IMG/VR virus record: IMGVR_UViG_3300033994_000437
Coordinates: 1-20,360 of that record
DNA from: a virus
Direction: 5' to 3' (one strand)
Length of the DNA stretch: 20,360 nt
Shown: piece by piece, positions 12,947-19,511 of the stretch
Position numbering within the stretch: the stretch's first letter is position 1
Layout: each line of letters begins with the position of its first letter
Position numbers and translations under genes: made by a program
Notes under the pieces: model-generated
What the model was told of the DNA's origin: nothing
The model's database searches: none
Seen by the model: only the letters and a program-made list of their open reading frames with translations

Positions 12947-13230
12947 TCAAACACCTCATAGAATCCAGCAGTTTTTCCAAGTGGTTTTGGTTCCCAACCT
13001 TCGGGAAAATTGTCTTGTATAATTTCCCAATCTCTATCAGACTTATCTCCAAAACGATTAGTTCCAGTGCGAGTGCTGACCCACATAAAGTATTTACGAT
13101 TTGCAGACGCAAGAAACAATTCACCACCAGTATCTTGCTCTACAATACAGACGGGATTACCTTCCATAATGTTGGCAAGACGATTCTTTGCCTTACTAGA
13201 CTTAGGTTTTACAATGACTTTGCGTTCCAT
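12943..13230 (-). CDS. conserved T4-like cyanophage hypothetical protein, first gene of unit E10
   Basis: 95 codons, ATG 13230, 22 bases below the -10 box of E10. The opening MERKVIVKPKSSKAKNRLAN, followed by VEQDTGGELFLAS and DWEIIQDNFP, is a pattern I recall from widely shared small proteins of cyanomyoviruses. Its function is not known to me. Basic N-terminus and beta-rich middle might bind nucleic acid. Confidence 0.85.
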   Translation of the reverse strand: MERKVIVKPKSSKAKNRLANIMEGNPVCIVEQDTGGELFLASANRKYFMWVSTRTGTNRFGDKSDRDWEIIQDNFPEGWEPKPLGKTAGFYEVFE

Positions 13231-13252
13231 TGGACCTTGGATTTATACTGAC

Positions 13253-13311
13253 ATTATAGGGCATCTAAGTCCTTTCTGGTGTGTCCTTGTGCCAGTTCGT
13301 CAGGTGTCTCA
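13253..13311 (-). promoter_or_regulatory. composite promoter element E10
   Basis: Minus strand: arms TGAGACA (13311-13305) and TGGCACA (13294-13288), 10-base centre, 29 bases, -10 box TATAAT (13258-13253). Unusually, the whole element lies inside the 13254-13481 coding sequence, whose TAA stop is part of the -10 box. No good hairpin in the spacer. Confidence 0.85.
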
Positions 13312-13481
13312 TCACTGTAATTGACATAAAGATTATCACCACCAATGTTTAGGTGATACATTTTACCGTTGTTGAGGTAGATTCCCAACCATACGGAACG
13401 ACCTTCTTCCATTGCTTCATAGTGAATCATCTTCACATCCTCAAGGATGATTTCATCGGGATTCTTAATAAATCTACTCAT
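13254..13481 (-). CDS. small GRSVWL-motif hypothetical protein
   Basis: 75 codons. ATG 13481 has GGGAGG four bases upstream and overlaps the previous stop as ATGA. The stretch EEGRSVWLGIYLNNGKMYHL recurs in the protein at 14542-14835 (GEGRSVWLQI). The last twenty or so residues (from about NYSDETPDEL onward) are encoded by element E10, so this tail is constrained by regulation rather than by protein function. Confidence 0.8.
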   Translation of the reverse strand: MSRFIKNPDEIILEDVKMIHYEAMEEGRSVWLGIYLNNGKMYHLNIGGDNLYVNYSDETPDELAQGHTRKDLDAL

Positions 13482-13693
13482 TTTGCCTCCCAAAACTTAC
13501 CATCAGGACCACAAGAGTAATCAAGTGATTCCCAAGATTTAGCACGGAGCATATCACAAAACCTACTTTCGTTTCCAGTTATAAGATTTGTGGAAGTATT
13601 TGGTGATTTACAAGTATCGTGTCGGTGTCCCATTCCAAATAGATGAGACAACCAATCCTTACGATAATGCTTACAATCTTTACAGAGTTTCAT
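13478..13693 (-). CDS. cysteine-rich, zinc-finger-like protein
   Basis: 71 codons; ATG 13693, chosen by the in-frame overlap with the upstream gene and GGGAGAAG nearby, over ATG 13714. Cysteines at 4, 7, 28, 46 and 61 with CKDCKHY at the start and CGPDGKFWE at the end. A similar CxxCKHY...CGPxGK-(L/F)-(F/W)E layout is found in many small phage proteins. It likely binds one or two zinc ions. Role unknown. Unit E11. Confidence 0.83.
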   Translation of the reverse strand: MKLCKDCKHYRKDWLSHLFGMGHRHDTCKSPNTSTNLITGNESRFCDMLRAKSWESLDYSCGPDGKFWEAK

Positions 13694-13868
13694 TTTTCTT
13701 CTCCCGTCGTTCATCTGCCCTTTTCCTCATCATAGCATTTTCCTGAATAATCTCACCAAGTTCCATCAGTTCTTGTTTTAGTTCGGGTGTAGAAGTCTTT
13801 GCGACCTCATCATAAAATACTGTGATTGCAGTTGTAAGAAGAATCAGTTGTCGGTATGTGAGGTTCAT
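13680..13868 (-). CDS. helical hypothetical protein
   Basis: 62 codons, ATG 13868 overlapping the upstream stop as ATGA. Residues 5-20 (YRQLILLTTAITVFYDEV) are hydrophobic but interrupted; the rest is a charged helix (ELKQELMELGEIIQEN, then RKRADERREKK). It may be a two-helix soluble protein. Its 3' end overlaps the zinc-finger gene by 14 bases. Confidence 0.78.
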   Translation of the reverse strand: MNLTYRQLILLTTAITVFYDEVAKTSTPELKQELMELGEIIQENAMMRKRADERREKKNETL

Positions 13869-14128
13869 TGATAAGGGTTCTTGAGGTTATTAAGAATAGA
13901 TTTAAAGAAAGAAATTCTATCACGACCATATTCTACATCAACACCATGAGAATTGCAAAAATCTACAATGTCCTTTTCAATGTCGCTGGGATAACAACTA
14001 TTGAATCGTGAATATGTAATATGATTCTCAAACTCCTTACGCATAATCTCAAAGAGTTGGAAGAGTTCTTGTTGTGAGAGTTCTACTTCTCTATCAGTAG
14101 TAGAATGTCCTTTGAATTGGATTTTCAT
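13865..14128 (-). CDS. hypothetical protein
   Basis: 87 codons, ATG 14128 immediately after the stop of 14130-14387. It starts with a beta strand (MKIQFKGHSTTDREVELS), followed by a helix with QQELFQLFEIMRKEF and a C-terminal helix ending FFKSILNNLK. Two cysteines, no motif known. Unit E11. Confidence 0.8.
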   Translation of the reverse strand: MKIQFKGHSTTDREVELSQQELFQLFEIMRKEFENHITYSRFNSCYPSDIEKDIVDFCNSHGVDVEYGRDRISFFKSILNNLKNPYQ

Positions 14129-14129
14129 T

Positions 14130-14387
14130 TCAATTTACCTGATAAAGTTCAAGAATCCGTTTTGCAACTACAATCGCAAGTTCTTTGTTTGCGATAGATA
14201 TACATTCGGTGAAAAGTTTTGATTTCTCATCAGTTTTCTTTTCACTATACTCCATATACACTCCACCATTATCCGCTTGGAGTTCTACTTTATGAGTTAG
14301 ACCTTCTGCTTCATCACAAAGTTCATAAACGTCAGTGATACTATGAACAATATCAGTTCCAGGAACTACATTGTAAGGGGAAATCAT
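14130..14387 (-). CDS. hypothetical protein, first gene of unit E11
   Basis: 85 codons, ATG 14387 overlapping the stop of 14384-14542 as ATGA, so it can be read both by coupling from unit E12 and from the internal promoter E11, 41 bases upstream. Beta-rich first half (HKVELQADNGGVYMEYSEK) and a C-terminal helix (ANKELAIVVAKRILELYQ). No family recognised. Confidence 0.8.
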   Translation of the reverse strand: MISPYNVVPGTDIVHSITDVYELCDEAEGLTHKVELQADNGGVYMEYSEKKTDEKSKLFTECISIANKELAIVVAKRILELYQVN

Positions 14388-14542
14388 TTGTCAGCAAGTC
14401 CTACTGGTGGTTTGATGTCGTTGAGTTCATCATACAGCATTTTTGCGAACCCGTGGTGGGGTCTTGTGCCAGTTTCAATACTGGTTGAGGTTGCCACAGT
14501 CCACATAATATCCAGTTCTTTTTTATCGGGTAGTGGTTTCAT
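14384..14542 (-). CDS. small hypothetical protein overlapping promoter E11
   Basis: 52 codons, ATG 14542 overlapping the upstream stop (TAATG), stop overlapping the next start (ATGA). About 20 of its residues, from TSTSIETGTRPHHGF to KMLYDE, are encoded by element E11. The end (LNDIKPPVGLADK) is outside it. The overlap suggests either a recent promoter insertion or a gene that has grown over a promoter. Function unknown. Confidence 0.75.
   Translation of the reverse strand: MKPLPDKKELDIMWTVATSTSIETGTRPHHGFAKMLYDELNDIKPPVGLADK
14429..14488 (-). promoter_or_regulatory. composite promoter element E11, intragenic
   Basis: Minus strand: distal arm decayed (TCAACCA, 14488-14482), proximal arm intact TGGCACA (14471-14465), 10-base centre, 30 bases, -10 box TATGAT (14434-14429). 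It lies wholly inside the 14384-14542 gene and precedes the 14130-14387 gene. Confidence 0.65.
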
Positions 14543-14835
14543 TATGAACGATTGAAATGATAATGTGATTGCCAGATACTCATACTTTTCTCTTCAATAG
14601 TATTCTTAATGTGTCCTGGCATAAACACACGATACTTTTTCATAAACTCTTCTTCTGTGAGTTTTTCTGTCCCTTGAAGATAATACTCAACATCTACAAA
14701 CTTTTCCCATCGTTTCTGAAAGTAATCATCTGGATATGATGGAGAGTTATTGCGACAGATTTGCAACCAGACAGAACGACCTTCACCAGTTGCATAATAA
14801 TCAATCACATAATATTGATAGAATGGTTCATCCAT
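14542..14835 (-). CDS. GRSVWL-motif hypothetical protein
   Basis: 97 codons, ATG 14835 overlapping the upstream gene by 8 bases. ATGEGRSVWLQICRNNSPSY (16-35) is shared in part with 13254-13481. The rest contains FQKRWEKFVDVEYYLQG and LTEEEFMKKYRVFMPGHI. I recall the GRSVWLQI motif from short cyanophage proteins; function unknown. Unit E12. Confidence 0.82.
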   Translation of the reverse strand: MDEPFYQYYVIDYYATGEGRSVWLQICRNNSPSYPDDYFQKRWEKFVDVEYYLQGTEKLTEEEFMKKYRVFMPGHIKNTIEEKSMSIWQSHYHFNRS

Positions 14836-15406
14836 TATTCTGCTCTTTCAGTTTCCTCACTCGTTCCAAAAACTCATCACTCTGCCGATACAATCCTTCA
14901 ATCAAATCCTTGATGTCATCAATCGCAATTACATCATACTCCATATTCATATTCTCACAACGGAGAGCATCAATCATACATTCAAGTGTCATTGCCTGCA
15001 TATGCTCTGGTGTGATTGGTGTGCCGTGAGGCATCCCAGAACATTCATCATTATAGAAAGCATTATATCGTGCCAACACAGTATCAGCACGTTCTCTACG
15101 TTCCCACTCATCTTTTTCAATCTCAGCAAGTTTCAGCATAGCATCACCGTGCTTTTCATAGAGTTCATCAAGGGCAGCAAGTGCCTTATTTTCTGCCTCT
15201 CTTTTTTCAGCAATTTCCAACATTTCTTCGTGCGTAAGATTTTCAAGAACAAGGTCTTTTGCAGCATCTTCCATTTTGTGCATATCCTGTTTGTAGATAA
15301 GTTCTTTCAACCTCTGTTTGCCGTATTCAGTGAGTTCGTGTTTTTTGTTGCGAAGTTCTTCTACTTCTTCTTGTGTGAGATTGACCCACGGCATGTCTTC
15401 ATTCAT
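14828..15406 (-). CDS. large coiled-coil hypothetical protein
   Basis: 192 codons, ATG 15406. Highly charged and helical: LTQEEVEELRNKKHELTEY, EEMLEIAEKREAENKAL, LKLAEIEKDEWERRERAD, then a different final third with MTLECMIDALRC and an end helix FLERVRKLKEQ. Probably oligomeric. No enzyme motif. One of the longer genes of unit E12, overlapping both neighbours by eight bases. Confidence 0.82.
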   Translation of the reverse strand: MNEDMPWVNLTQEEVEELRNKKHELTEYGKQRLKELIYKQDMHKMEDAAKDLVLENLTHEEMLEIAEKREAENKALAALDELYEKHGDAMLKLAEIEKDEWERRERADTVLARYNAFYNDECSGMPHGTPITPEHMQAMTLECMIDALRCENMNMEYDVIAIDDIKDLIEGLYRQSDEFLERVRKLKEQNNG

Positions 15407-15572
15407 CTTTATACTGTTGTGCGTTAAGTGTTCTCCACATTACAATCTGTTCAAAACATTCTCCAAGAGAACGACAGACAAAACTATCTTCATCAATTCC
15501 ATCAGGACCATCCCAAATTGTTGCAGTATATCCTTTGGTTGGATGTGGAGTATAAGTGATTTCAATCTTCAT
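15399..15572 (-). CDS. small hypothetical protein, beta-rich
   Basis: 57 codons, ATG 15572 overlapping the previous stop as ATGA. The start MKIEITYTPHPTKGYTATIW and DGPDGIDEDSF look like a three-stranded sheet, followed by a helix SLGECFEQIVMW. This strand-strand-strand-helix order recalls small antitoxin-like or HicB-like folds, a loose idea only. Unit E12. Confidence 0.78.
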   Translation of the reverse strand: MKIEITYTPHPTKGYTATIWDGPDGIDEDSFVCRSLGECFEQIVMWRTLNAQQYKDE

Positions 15573-15760
15573 TGTTCATTTTGCTCCATAGCATACTCCT
15601 CCTGTTGTTCCAACTTCCTTTCAAGTTTCTCAATCCTATCACACAACTCGGTGATAATACAAATCAAAGAAGGATAACAAATGGTTTCAATATCATTACC
15701 ATCTTCCATATCAATATAACGGTGATGGCAAAGTTCTTTGGTAAAATTGCGTTCAGTCAT
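15569..15760 (-). CDS. small coiled-coil hypothetical protein
   Basis: 63 codons, ATG 15760 overlapping the previous stop as ATGA. Three cysteines and two adjacent histidines in the first half (ELCHHRYIDMEDG) and a C-terminal leucine-heptad helix (ITELCDRIEKLERKLEQQ), suggesting a dimer. No family known. Confidence 0.78.
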   Translation of the reverse strand: MTERNFTKELCHHRYIDMEDGNDIETICYPSLICIITELCDRIEKLERKLEQQEEYAMEQNEQ

Positions 15761-16368
15761 CGTAGCATCCCTTTAATTTTTTCAAGACAATGATTAAATC
15801 CATCCACAAGTAATTCAGTATCTACATTCTGACTTCCTGCTGCTGATTGTTCTTTCGGCAACCATCTCTCCACTAAATCTACAAACTCATCACAACAATC
15901 AAAAGAATATCCAAGTTCATCTCTTGCCATATTGTAGAGTTTTTGTGCTTGGTGTTGTTTTATCAACCTATTCACAACCTCATCCATAGGTTTTGGATTA
16001 TCTTTCTCATCCCACTCTACTTCATCATACCAATCAGGTTCATCAACCACTCCATCCTCCTTTGCTGCATTCCAACCATACCGAAAGATATTCCAGGATT
16101 GAATATCAAATTTAGTTGCATCTGAACCAGTTTCAGGATACTTGCCGAAAACTTCTTTATATGCTTCTTCTACTGGTGTCTTTGGTTCTTCTACTCTCTT
16201 ATACTTCACGCCCATAATGATTGCGTATTCTCCTTCTATGAGAACTTTTGAGATGTCGGTTTCAGTCATTTTAATTTCAAGTTTCATTTCAGGACATTTG
16301 GTTCCAGGAGTTGGAAAAGGAATACGAAACTTTTCTTCTCCATTGGTTTTGAAGATTAAATCACTCAT
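15757..16368 (-). CDS. WLP/GWN-module hypothetical protein
   Basis: 203 codons, ATG 16368 overlapping the previous stop as ATGA. It shares with 17955-18263 and 18256-18795 a modular pattern: GVKYKRVEEPKTP (about 53-65), then ERWLP (166-170) and a final GFNHCLEKIKGML. The middle holds a second likely unit, WNIFRYGWNAAKEDGV, and an acidic region. No catalytic motif. It may be a fusion of two small domains. Function unknown. Confidence 0.83.
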   Translation of the reverse strand: MSDLIFKTNGEEKFRIPFPTPGTKCPEMKLEIKMTETDISKVLIEGEYAIIMGVKYKRVEEPKTPVEEAYKEVFGKYPETGSDATKFDIQSWNIFRYGWNAAKEDGVVDEPDWYDEVEWDEKDNPKPMDEVVNRLIKQHQAQKLYNMARDELGYSFDCCDEFVDLVERWLPKEQSAAGSQNVDTELLVDGFNHCLEKIKGMLR

Positions 16369-16631
16369 CGTTCATTATAAAATACAAATCCTGTTGCTGT
16401 CTTTTCGCAATAGTAATAATACTCCTGAAATACACCATTCATAAAGTCATCAAGTGTTTCCAGTTCATCACTACCAGTTGAATGATAACAGTCTAACACA
16501 AAATCCTCATACTCACCAACAAATCCACAACACCTATCACCAAACTTTGATACGTTCTTGTCTGGGAACAATTCGTAGTATGTGTCTAATACTTCCTGCC
16601 CATATTCTTCTAGGATTTCTTCAAGGGTCAT
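16365..16631 (-). CDS. ArdA-like antirestriction protein candidate
   Basis: 88 codons, ATG 16631 overlapping the previous stop as ATGA. Strongly acidic. The order LEEILEEYGQEVLDTYYELF, then FGDRCCGFVGEYEDFVLDC, ending FVFYNE, resembles the C-terminal part of ArdA proteins (D-x-Y-x-GEYESxEDFA...YFDYE-x-FARD...G-x-VF). ArdA mimics B-form DNA and inhibits type I restriction enzymes. Here it is a single short domain. The likeness is by eye, so a non-ArdA acidic protein is the alternative. Unit E12. Confidence 0.6.
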   Translation of the reverse strand: MTLEEILEEYGQEVLDTYYELFPDKNVSKFGDRCCGFVGEYEDFVLDCYHSTGSDELETLDDFMNGVFQEYYYYCEKTATGFVFYNER

Positions 16632-16813
16632 AGTTTTACGGGTTGCTGTGGATCTTCATACCATACTTTAGAATAGCACAACCAAGGCTCTTGTTTGTGC
16701 TCCATCTGCGCCATCCAATGATTACCATATTCATCAACAGCATCCAGATAATGAATGCGTGTCTTTGGGTCAATCACTCGTGTAATGTGTGTGAATTTTA
16801 CTCGTTCAATCAT
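16628..16813 (-). CDS. small hypothetical protein
   Basis: 61 codons, ATG 16813 overlapping the previous stop as ATGA. Beta-rich with many aromatics: RVKFTHITRVIDPKTRIHYL, then DEYGNHWMAQM and PWLCYSKVW. Possibly a small barrel-like fold. No motif recognised. Between the 108-codon gene and the ArdA-like gene. Confidence 0.78.
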   Translation of the reverse strand: MIERVKFTHITRVIDPKTRIHYLDAVDEYGNHWMAQMEHKQEPWLCYSKVWYEDPQQPVKL

Positions 16814-17136
16814 TTTACTCCAAGTAAGTCCTTTTCAAAATCAGTCAAACGAGCAAGAAGTTCTTGTCGTTTTTGTTCTTTGATTTCTTCTTGTCGTTTT
16901 TCTTCCAACTGTTCATCAAGAACATCCATCATATAATCAAAACTATAACATCTCTTATCCCAGTTGGTTTCACCTTGTTGATTGATGAATACTGTTTCAT
17001 CAAATCCTTCTGGATGGAACATTTCGTAGATACGAATTACATAATCACCATCTTTGTCCTCACAAACCTCAACACTTAAATCAAGTTGTTTTGCTTTGGA
17101 AAAGAGTTTGAGAAGTTCAGTTGCTTTGATAGTCAT
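16810..17136 (-). CDS. hypothetical protein with charged C-terminal helix
   Basis: 108 codons. ATG 17136 has AGGAG eight bases upstream; the reading from 17205 overlaps the neighbour for no reason and is rejected. N-terminal helix TELLKLFSKAKQL, beta-rich middle (LSVEVCEDKDGDYVIRIYEM), and from about residue 75 a long charged helix EEKRQEEIKEQKRQELLARL. Unknown function. Unit E12, second gene. Confidence 0.82.
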   Translation of the reverse strand: MTIKATELLKLFSKAKQLDLSVEVCEDKDGDYVIRIYEMFHPEGFDETVFINQQGETNWDKRCYSFDYMMDVLDEQLEEKRQEEIKEQKRQELLARLTDFEKDLLGVK

Positions 17137-17137
17137 T

Positions 17138-17329
17138 TCAGTTCTCCTCTTGATGACGGAATACTTTAGCAAACTCTTCTGCTGCTTCAAATGCAAGTTC
17201 AGCACCGAACTTGAACACTTCTCGTCGTTCTTGTTCAGTAATACTTTGCATATTAGAACAAGTTTTCAACCACTCAACATAGAGTGTTTGTCCTAAATCA
17301 ACAAATCGTTCTTGAGAGAAGTCAGTCAT
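17138..17329 (-). CDS. small helical protein, first gene of unit E12
   Basis: 63 codons, ATG 17329, 23 bases below the -10 box of E12. Wholly helical and charged (MTDFSQERFVDLGQTLYV, REVFKFGAELAFEAAEEF). No membrane segment or motif. Its end overlaps the Shine-Dalgarno of the next gene. Confidence 0.8.
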   Translation of the reverse strand: MTDFSQERFVDLGQTLYVEWLKTCSNMQSITEQERREVFKFGAELAFEAAEEFAKVFRHQEEN

Positions 17330-17352
17330 CAGGTGTTTGTTTCTATGAGAGT

Positions 17353-17412
17353 ATTATAGACCAAAAGAGCACCCTGTGGAGATGCTCCTGTGCCAGTTCT
17401 TCAAGTGTCTTC
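17353..17412 (-). promoter_or_regulatory. composite promoter element E12
   Basis: Minus strand: distal arm GAAGACA (17412-17406), proximal arm TGGCACA (17395-17389), 10-base centre, 30 bases, -10 box TATAAT (17358-17353). The stop of the 17401-17958 gene lies in the centre of the palindrome. Confidence 0.83.
17367..17387 (-). terminator. hairpin plus TTTT in spacer of E12
   Basis: Minus strand GAGCA/TGCTC stem with an interior mismatch and short loop, followed by TTTT. It fits a rho-independent terminator for the unit upstream. Confidence 0.55.
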
Positions 17413-17958
17413 CCAACGGAAACCCAAAAGTTTATTCATAAAGAACCGAACAATCGCAGTCGGTTTCTTATTCATATAATACTTCAAATATCCATTACCG
17501 AATGTATAATAACCGACTTCTTTACCACCTGATTTGATTATCAAACTGGAAGTAAAATTACTACCACCAGTCGCAGTAAGTTTAGAGTAATCTAATTTTG
17601 CTGGAAAACTTCCATTCTTGCGAGCATACTCAATATCCTCAATAATCCTTGTAATCTTTTTACTAAACTGATACTCTTGATAGTATTTGAGTTGTGCGAA
17701 CTTATACTCTACATCCTCAATCTGTTTATCAATCTTCTCATCAAATTCCTGTGAGATTTCTTCTAATGACTTGCGTGGTAGTTCAAGTTTGAGTTCTTGT
17801 GTCTCATTTGGAATTGTGAAGTATTCTTTAATGAGTTCATACTTTTCATATCCTTCACTCGCATTAGTAATCAAACACATACACTCAAAGACATTCTTTA
17901 CATCTTTGAGTGTTTTGATTTTACTTACATCAAGTTTATGATTTAATGGTTCAGTCAT
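17401..17958 (-). CDS. hypothetical protein
   Basis: 185 codons, ATG 17958 overlapping the previous stop as ATGA. The middle is a charged coiled coil (SLEEISQEFDEKIDKQIED, then KFAQLKYYQEYQFSKKI). The last third has a beta-rich, glycine-containing part (SSLIIKSGGKEVGYYTFGNG) and a basic hydrophobic segment (AIVRFFMNKLLGFRW). The final residues lie over element E12. No family recognised. Last gene of the rightmost unit. Confidence 0.8.
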   Translation of the reverse strand: MTEPLNHKLDVSKIKTLKDVKNVFECMCLITNASEGYEKYELIKEYFTIPNETQELKLELPRKSLEEISQEFDEKIDKQIEDVEYKFAQLKYYQEYQFSKKITRIIEDIEYARKNGSFPAKLDYSKLTATGGSNFTSSLIIKSGGKEVGYYTFGNGYLKYYMNKKPTAIVRFFMNKLLGFRWEDT

Positions 17959-18263
17959 TTTAACCTCAACTTCAACTTTTCAACACAATCATTCCAACCA
18001 CAAGCATATCTATCATCACCATCATCTTCATCAGGCAACCATCTTTCAACAATATCACAAATAACTTCTCTATTTACAAACTCCAATTGTTCCTTACAAA
18101 ACATCTCATAAAGTGTCTGTGGTTTTGGTTCTTCTACTTTTTGATACTTCACACCATCAATCATTATGGTTTCTTCATCAAGTTTTTGATAAACTCTCAT
18201 AGTATAATCCATAGCAGAACTTCCATATTTTTTTCGTTCTACGATGATTTCTGGGTTAGTCAT
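17955..18263 (-). CDS. WLP/GWNDC-module hypothetical protein
   Basis: 102 codons, ATG 18263 overlapping the upstream gene by 8 bases. The minimal form of the shared module: GVKYQKVEEPKPQTLYEMF (about 37-55), VERWLPDE (72-79 area) and a final ACGWNDCVEKLKLRLK. Its counterparts are at 15757-16368 and 18256-18795. The N-terminus (NPEIIVERKKYG, YTMRVYQKL) is its own. Function unknown; protein-protein contact is a guess. Confidence 0.82.
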   Translation of the reverse strand: MTNPEIIVERKKYGSSAMDYTMRVYQKLDEETIMIDGVKYQKVEEPKPQTLYEMFCKEQLEFVNREVICDIVERWLPDEDDGDDRYACGWNDCVEKLKLRLK

Positions 18264-18795
18264 TTAGTTTCCTCTTGATTTCGTTCAAACAATCATTCCA
18301 TCCTTGATTATATCCCATCTCATCTTCTTCATATTCTAACTCATCAGGCAACCATTCTTCACCCACATAAGTATATCTTCCCTTTCGCACATCGTTGAAC
18401 CAAAGTCCTTCAAGCAGACGACGAGTTTCACCATCAGTAATACGAACCAGCATCATACCATCAGCAGGTTTCTTTTTCTTATACCAAATAACATCAGTTG
18501 GATATTCCAGACGATAATAATTCTCACCATTATAAGAGACAATCTCAAATTTACCACCAAGTTCAAAATACATTCTTGGTTGAGATTTATGTGTCTCAAT
18601 CTCTTTGAGGAGTTCAAGTTTCTTTTGAAGCACTTTGATTTCTGCTTCTGTCTTTTCAATATCAGATTTGAAAGTCATTTGTTTAAAATAAGGAGTAGCA
18701 TCCATCACACCATCTTTGATTGCTTGTCTAAAAGCATTACGCAATCCATCAGCAACTTGTTCTGGTGTTTGTGGAGTTGGTTGAAAGTCAGTCAT
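18256..18795 (-). CDS. WLP/GWNDC-module hypothetical protein with coiled coil
   Basis: 179 codons. ATG 18795 follows the upstream stop closely; an in-frame TTG 18801 is less likely. N-terminal helix (PEQVADGLRNAFRQAIKDGV), a heptad helix (EKTEAEIKVLQKKLELLKEI), a beta-rich middle (KFEIVSYNGENYYRLEYP, VRITDGETRRLLEGLW), then the shared GEEWLPDELEYEEDE and GWNDCLNEIKRKL. Adjacent to its small relative 17955-18263, consistent with duplication. Confidence 0.82.
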   Translation of the reverse strand: MTDFQPTPQTPEQVADGLRNAFRQAIKDGVMDATPYFKQMTFKSDIEKTEAEIKVLQKKLELLKEIETHKSQPRMYFELGGKFEIVSYNGENYYRLEYPTDVIWYKKKKPADGMMLVRITDGETRRLLEGLWFNDVRKGRYTYVGEEWLPDELEYEEDEMGYNQGWNDCLNEIKRKLND

Positions 18796-18797
18796 AA

Positions 18798-19004
18798 TCA
18801 AAAAGGTGCGTCTTTACGATAAGAAATGTGGAAGTATTCATATTCTTCTTCTGTTTTTTTCTCTTCCTCTAAAACATCACGGGCACGGTCAGCAATCTGC
18901 CTCAAACTAATGCGAGGGTCATTATAAGATGTGGGTGTCCAATTATCACACCAACTATCAAGTTCAATAATAACTCGTTCTAATGCTGATTGAGTTTTAG
19001 TCAT
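18798..19004 (-). CDS. small hypothetical protein
   Basis: 68 codons. ATG 19004 stands one base after the upstream stop and is preferred to ATG 19025. A helical start (KTQSALERVIIELDSWCDNW) and a charged end (ARDVLEEEKKTEEEYEYF). The pattern ALERVIxELDxWCDNW with LRQIADRA is also seen, as I recall, in small proteins of other phages. Function unknown. Confidence 0.78.
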   Translation of the reverse strand: MTKTQSALERVIIELDSWCDNWTPTSYNDPRISLRQIADRARDVLEEEKKTEEEYEYFHISYRKDAPF

Positions 19005-19005
19005 T

Positions 19006-19296
19006 TTACCACTCCAACTCCACATAAATACTCCACCCCAAATTATTAGGCAGATTATCTTTCAAGTATTCTAACATATAATCCTGTAAATCATAAGCAG
19101 TTGGTGAGCATTCTTCAATCAACACACCATACTCCAAATCTTCTTCGTGAATACTATACTTCACCCATACATCCACCACTCGTAGGTCAGCATAATTTAC
19201 ACCACCAAATCGTTCTGTGGAATTCTTATGGAGTTCCAGGGCTTTGTTAGCAACCTCTTGAATGAGTGTGAGGTTCTTATTGAGTGTTTCGTTCAT
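19006..19296 (-). CDS. hypothetical protein
   Basis: 96 codons, ATG 19296 overlapping the previous stop as ATGA. Helix LIQEVANKALELHKNST, then beta-rich YADLRVVDVWVKYS and EYGVLIEECSPTAYD, then helix QDYMLEYLKDNL and a final strand SIYVELEW. This alpha/beta order suggests a small folded domain. No family recognised. Confidence 0.8.
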   Translation of the reverse strand: MNETLNKNLTLIQEVANKALELHKNSTERFGGVNYADLRVVDVWVKYSIHEEDLEYGVLIEECSPTAYDLQDYMLEYLKDNLPNNLGWSIYVELEW

Positions 19297-19511
19297 CTAC
19301 AATCACTCGCAGGGTCAAAGTCAAGGTATTCTACCACAGGTTCTCTACAATACTCACAAAGTCGTTTCTGTGCTTTTTCCAGAGTATCATATCCACCATC
19401 AAAATAGACATCAAAAGCAAAGATATTAAACCACCGAAAGAACCATCTCTCTTGTGGGAAATACTTTGTGGCATTACCATAAGTTTCTTTTTTGATACGA
19501 TACTTTTTCAT
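19293..19511 (-). CDS. conserved phage-type hypothetical protein
   Basis: 72 codons, ATG 19511 overlapping the previous stop as ATGA. MKKYRIKKETYGNATKYFPQ, RWFFRWFNI and YDTLEKAQKRLCEYCREP, ending EYLDFDP, fit a family of short phage proteins I recall by the KYRI-KET / YPQ / TLEEAQ layout. CEYC could bind metal. Function unknown. Confidence 0.83.
   Translation of the reverse strand: MKKYRIKKETYGNATKYFPQERWFFRWFNIFAFDVYFDGGYDTLEKAQKRLCEYCREPVVEYLDFDPASDCR

Noticed and set aside
15002-15677. Plus-strand frames rich in Phe, Ser and Cys
   Set aside because: These are the usual antisense shadows of the Glu/Lys-rich coiled-coil gene 14828-15406 and its neighbours.
18453-18659. 68-codon minus-strand frame rich in lysine
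   Set aside because: Shadow in another frame of the 18256-18795 gene; no start signal.
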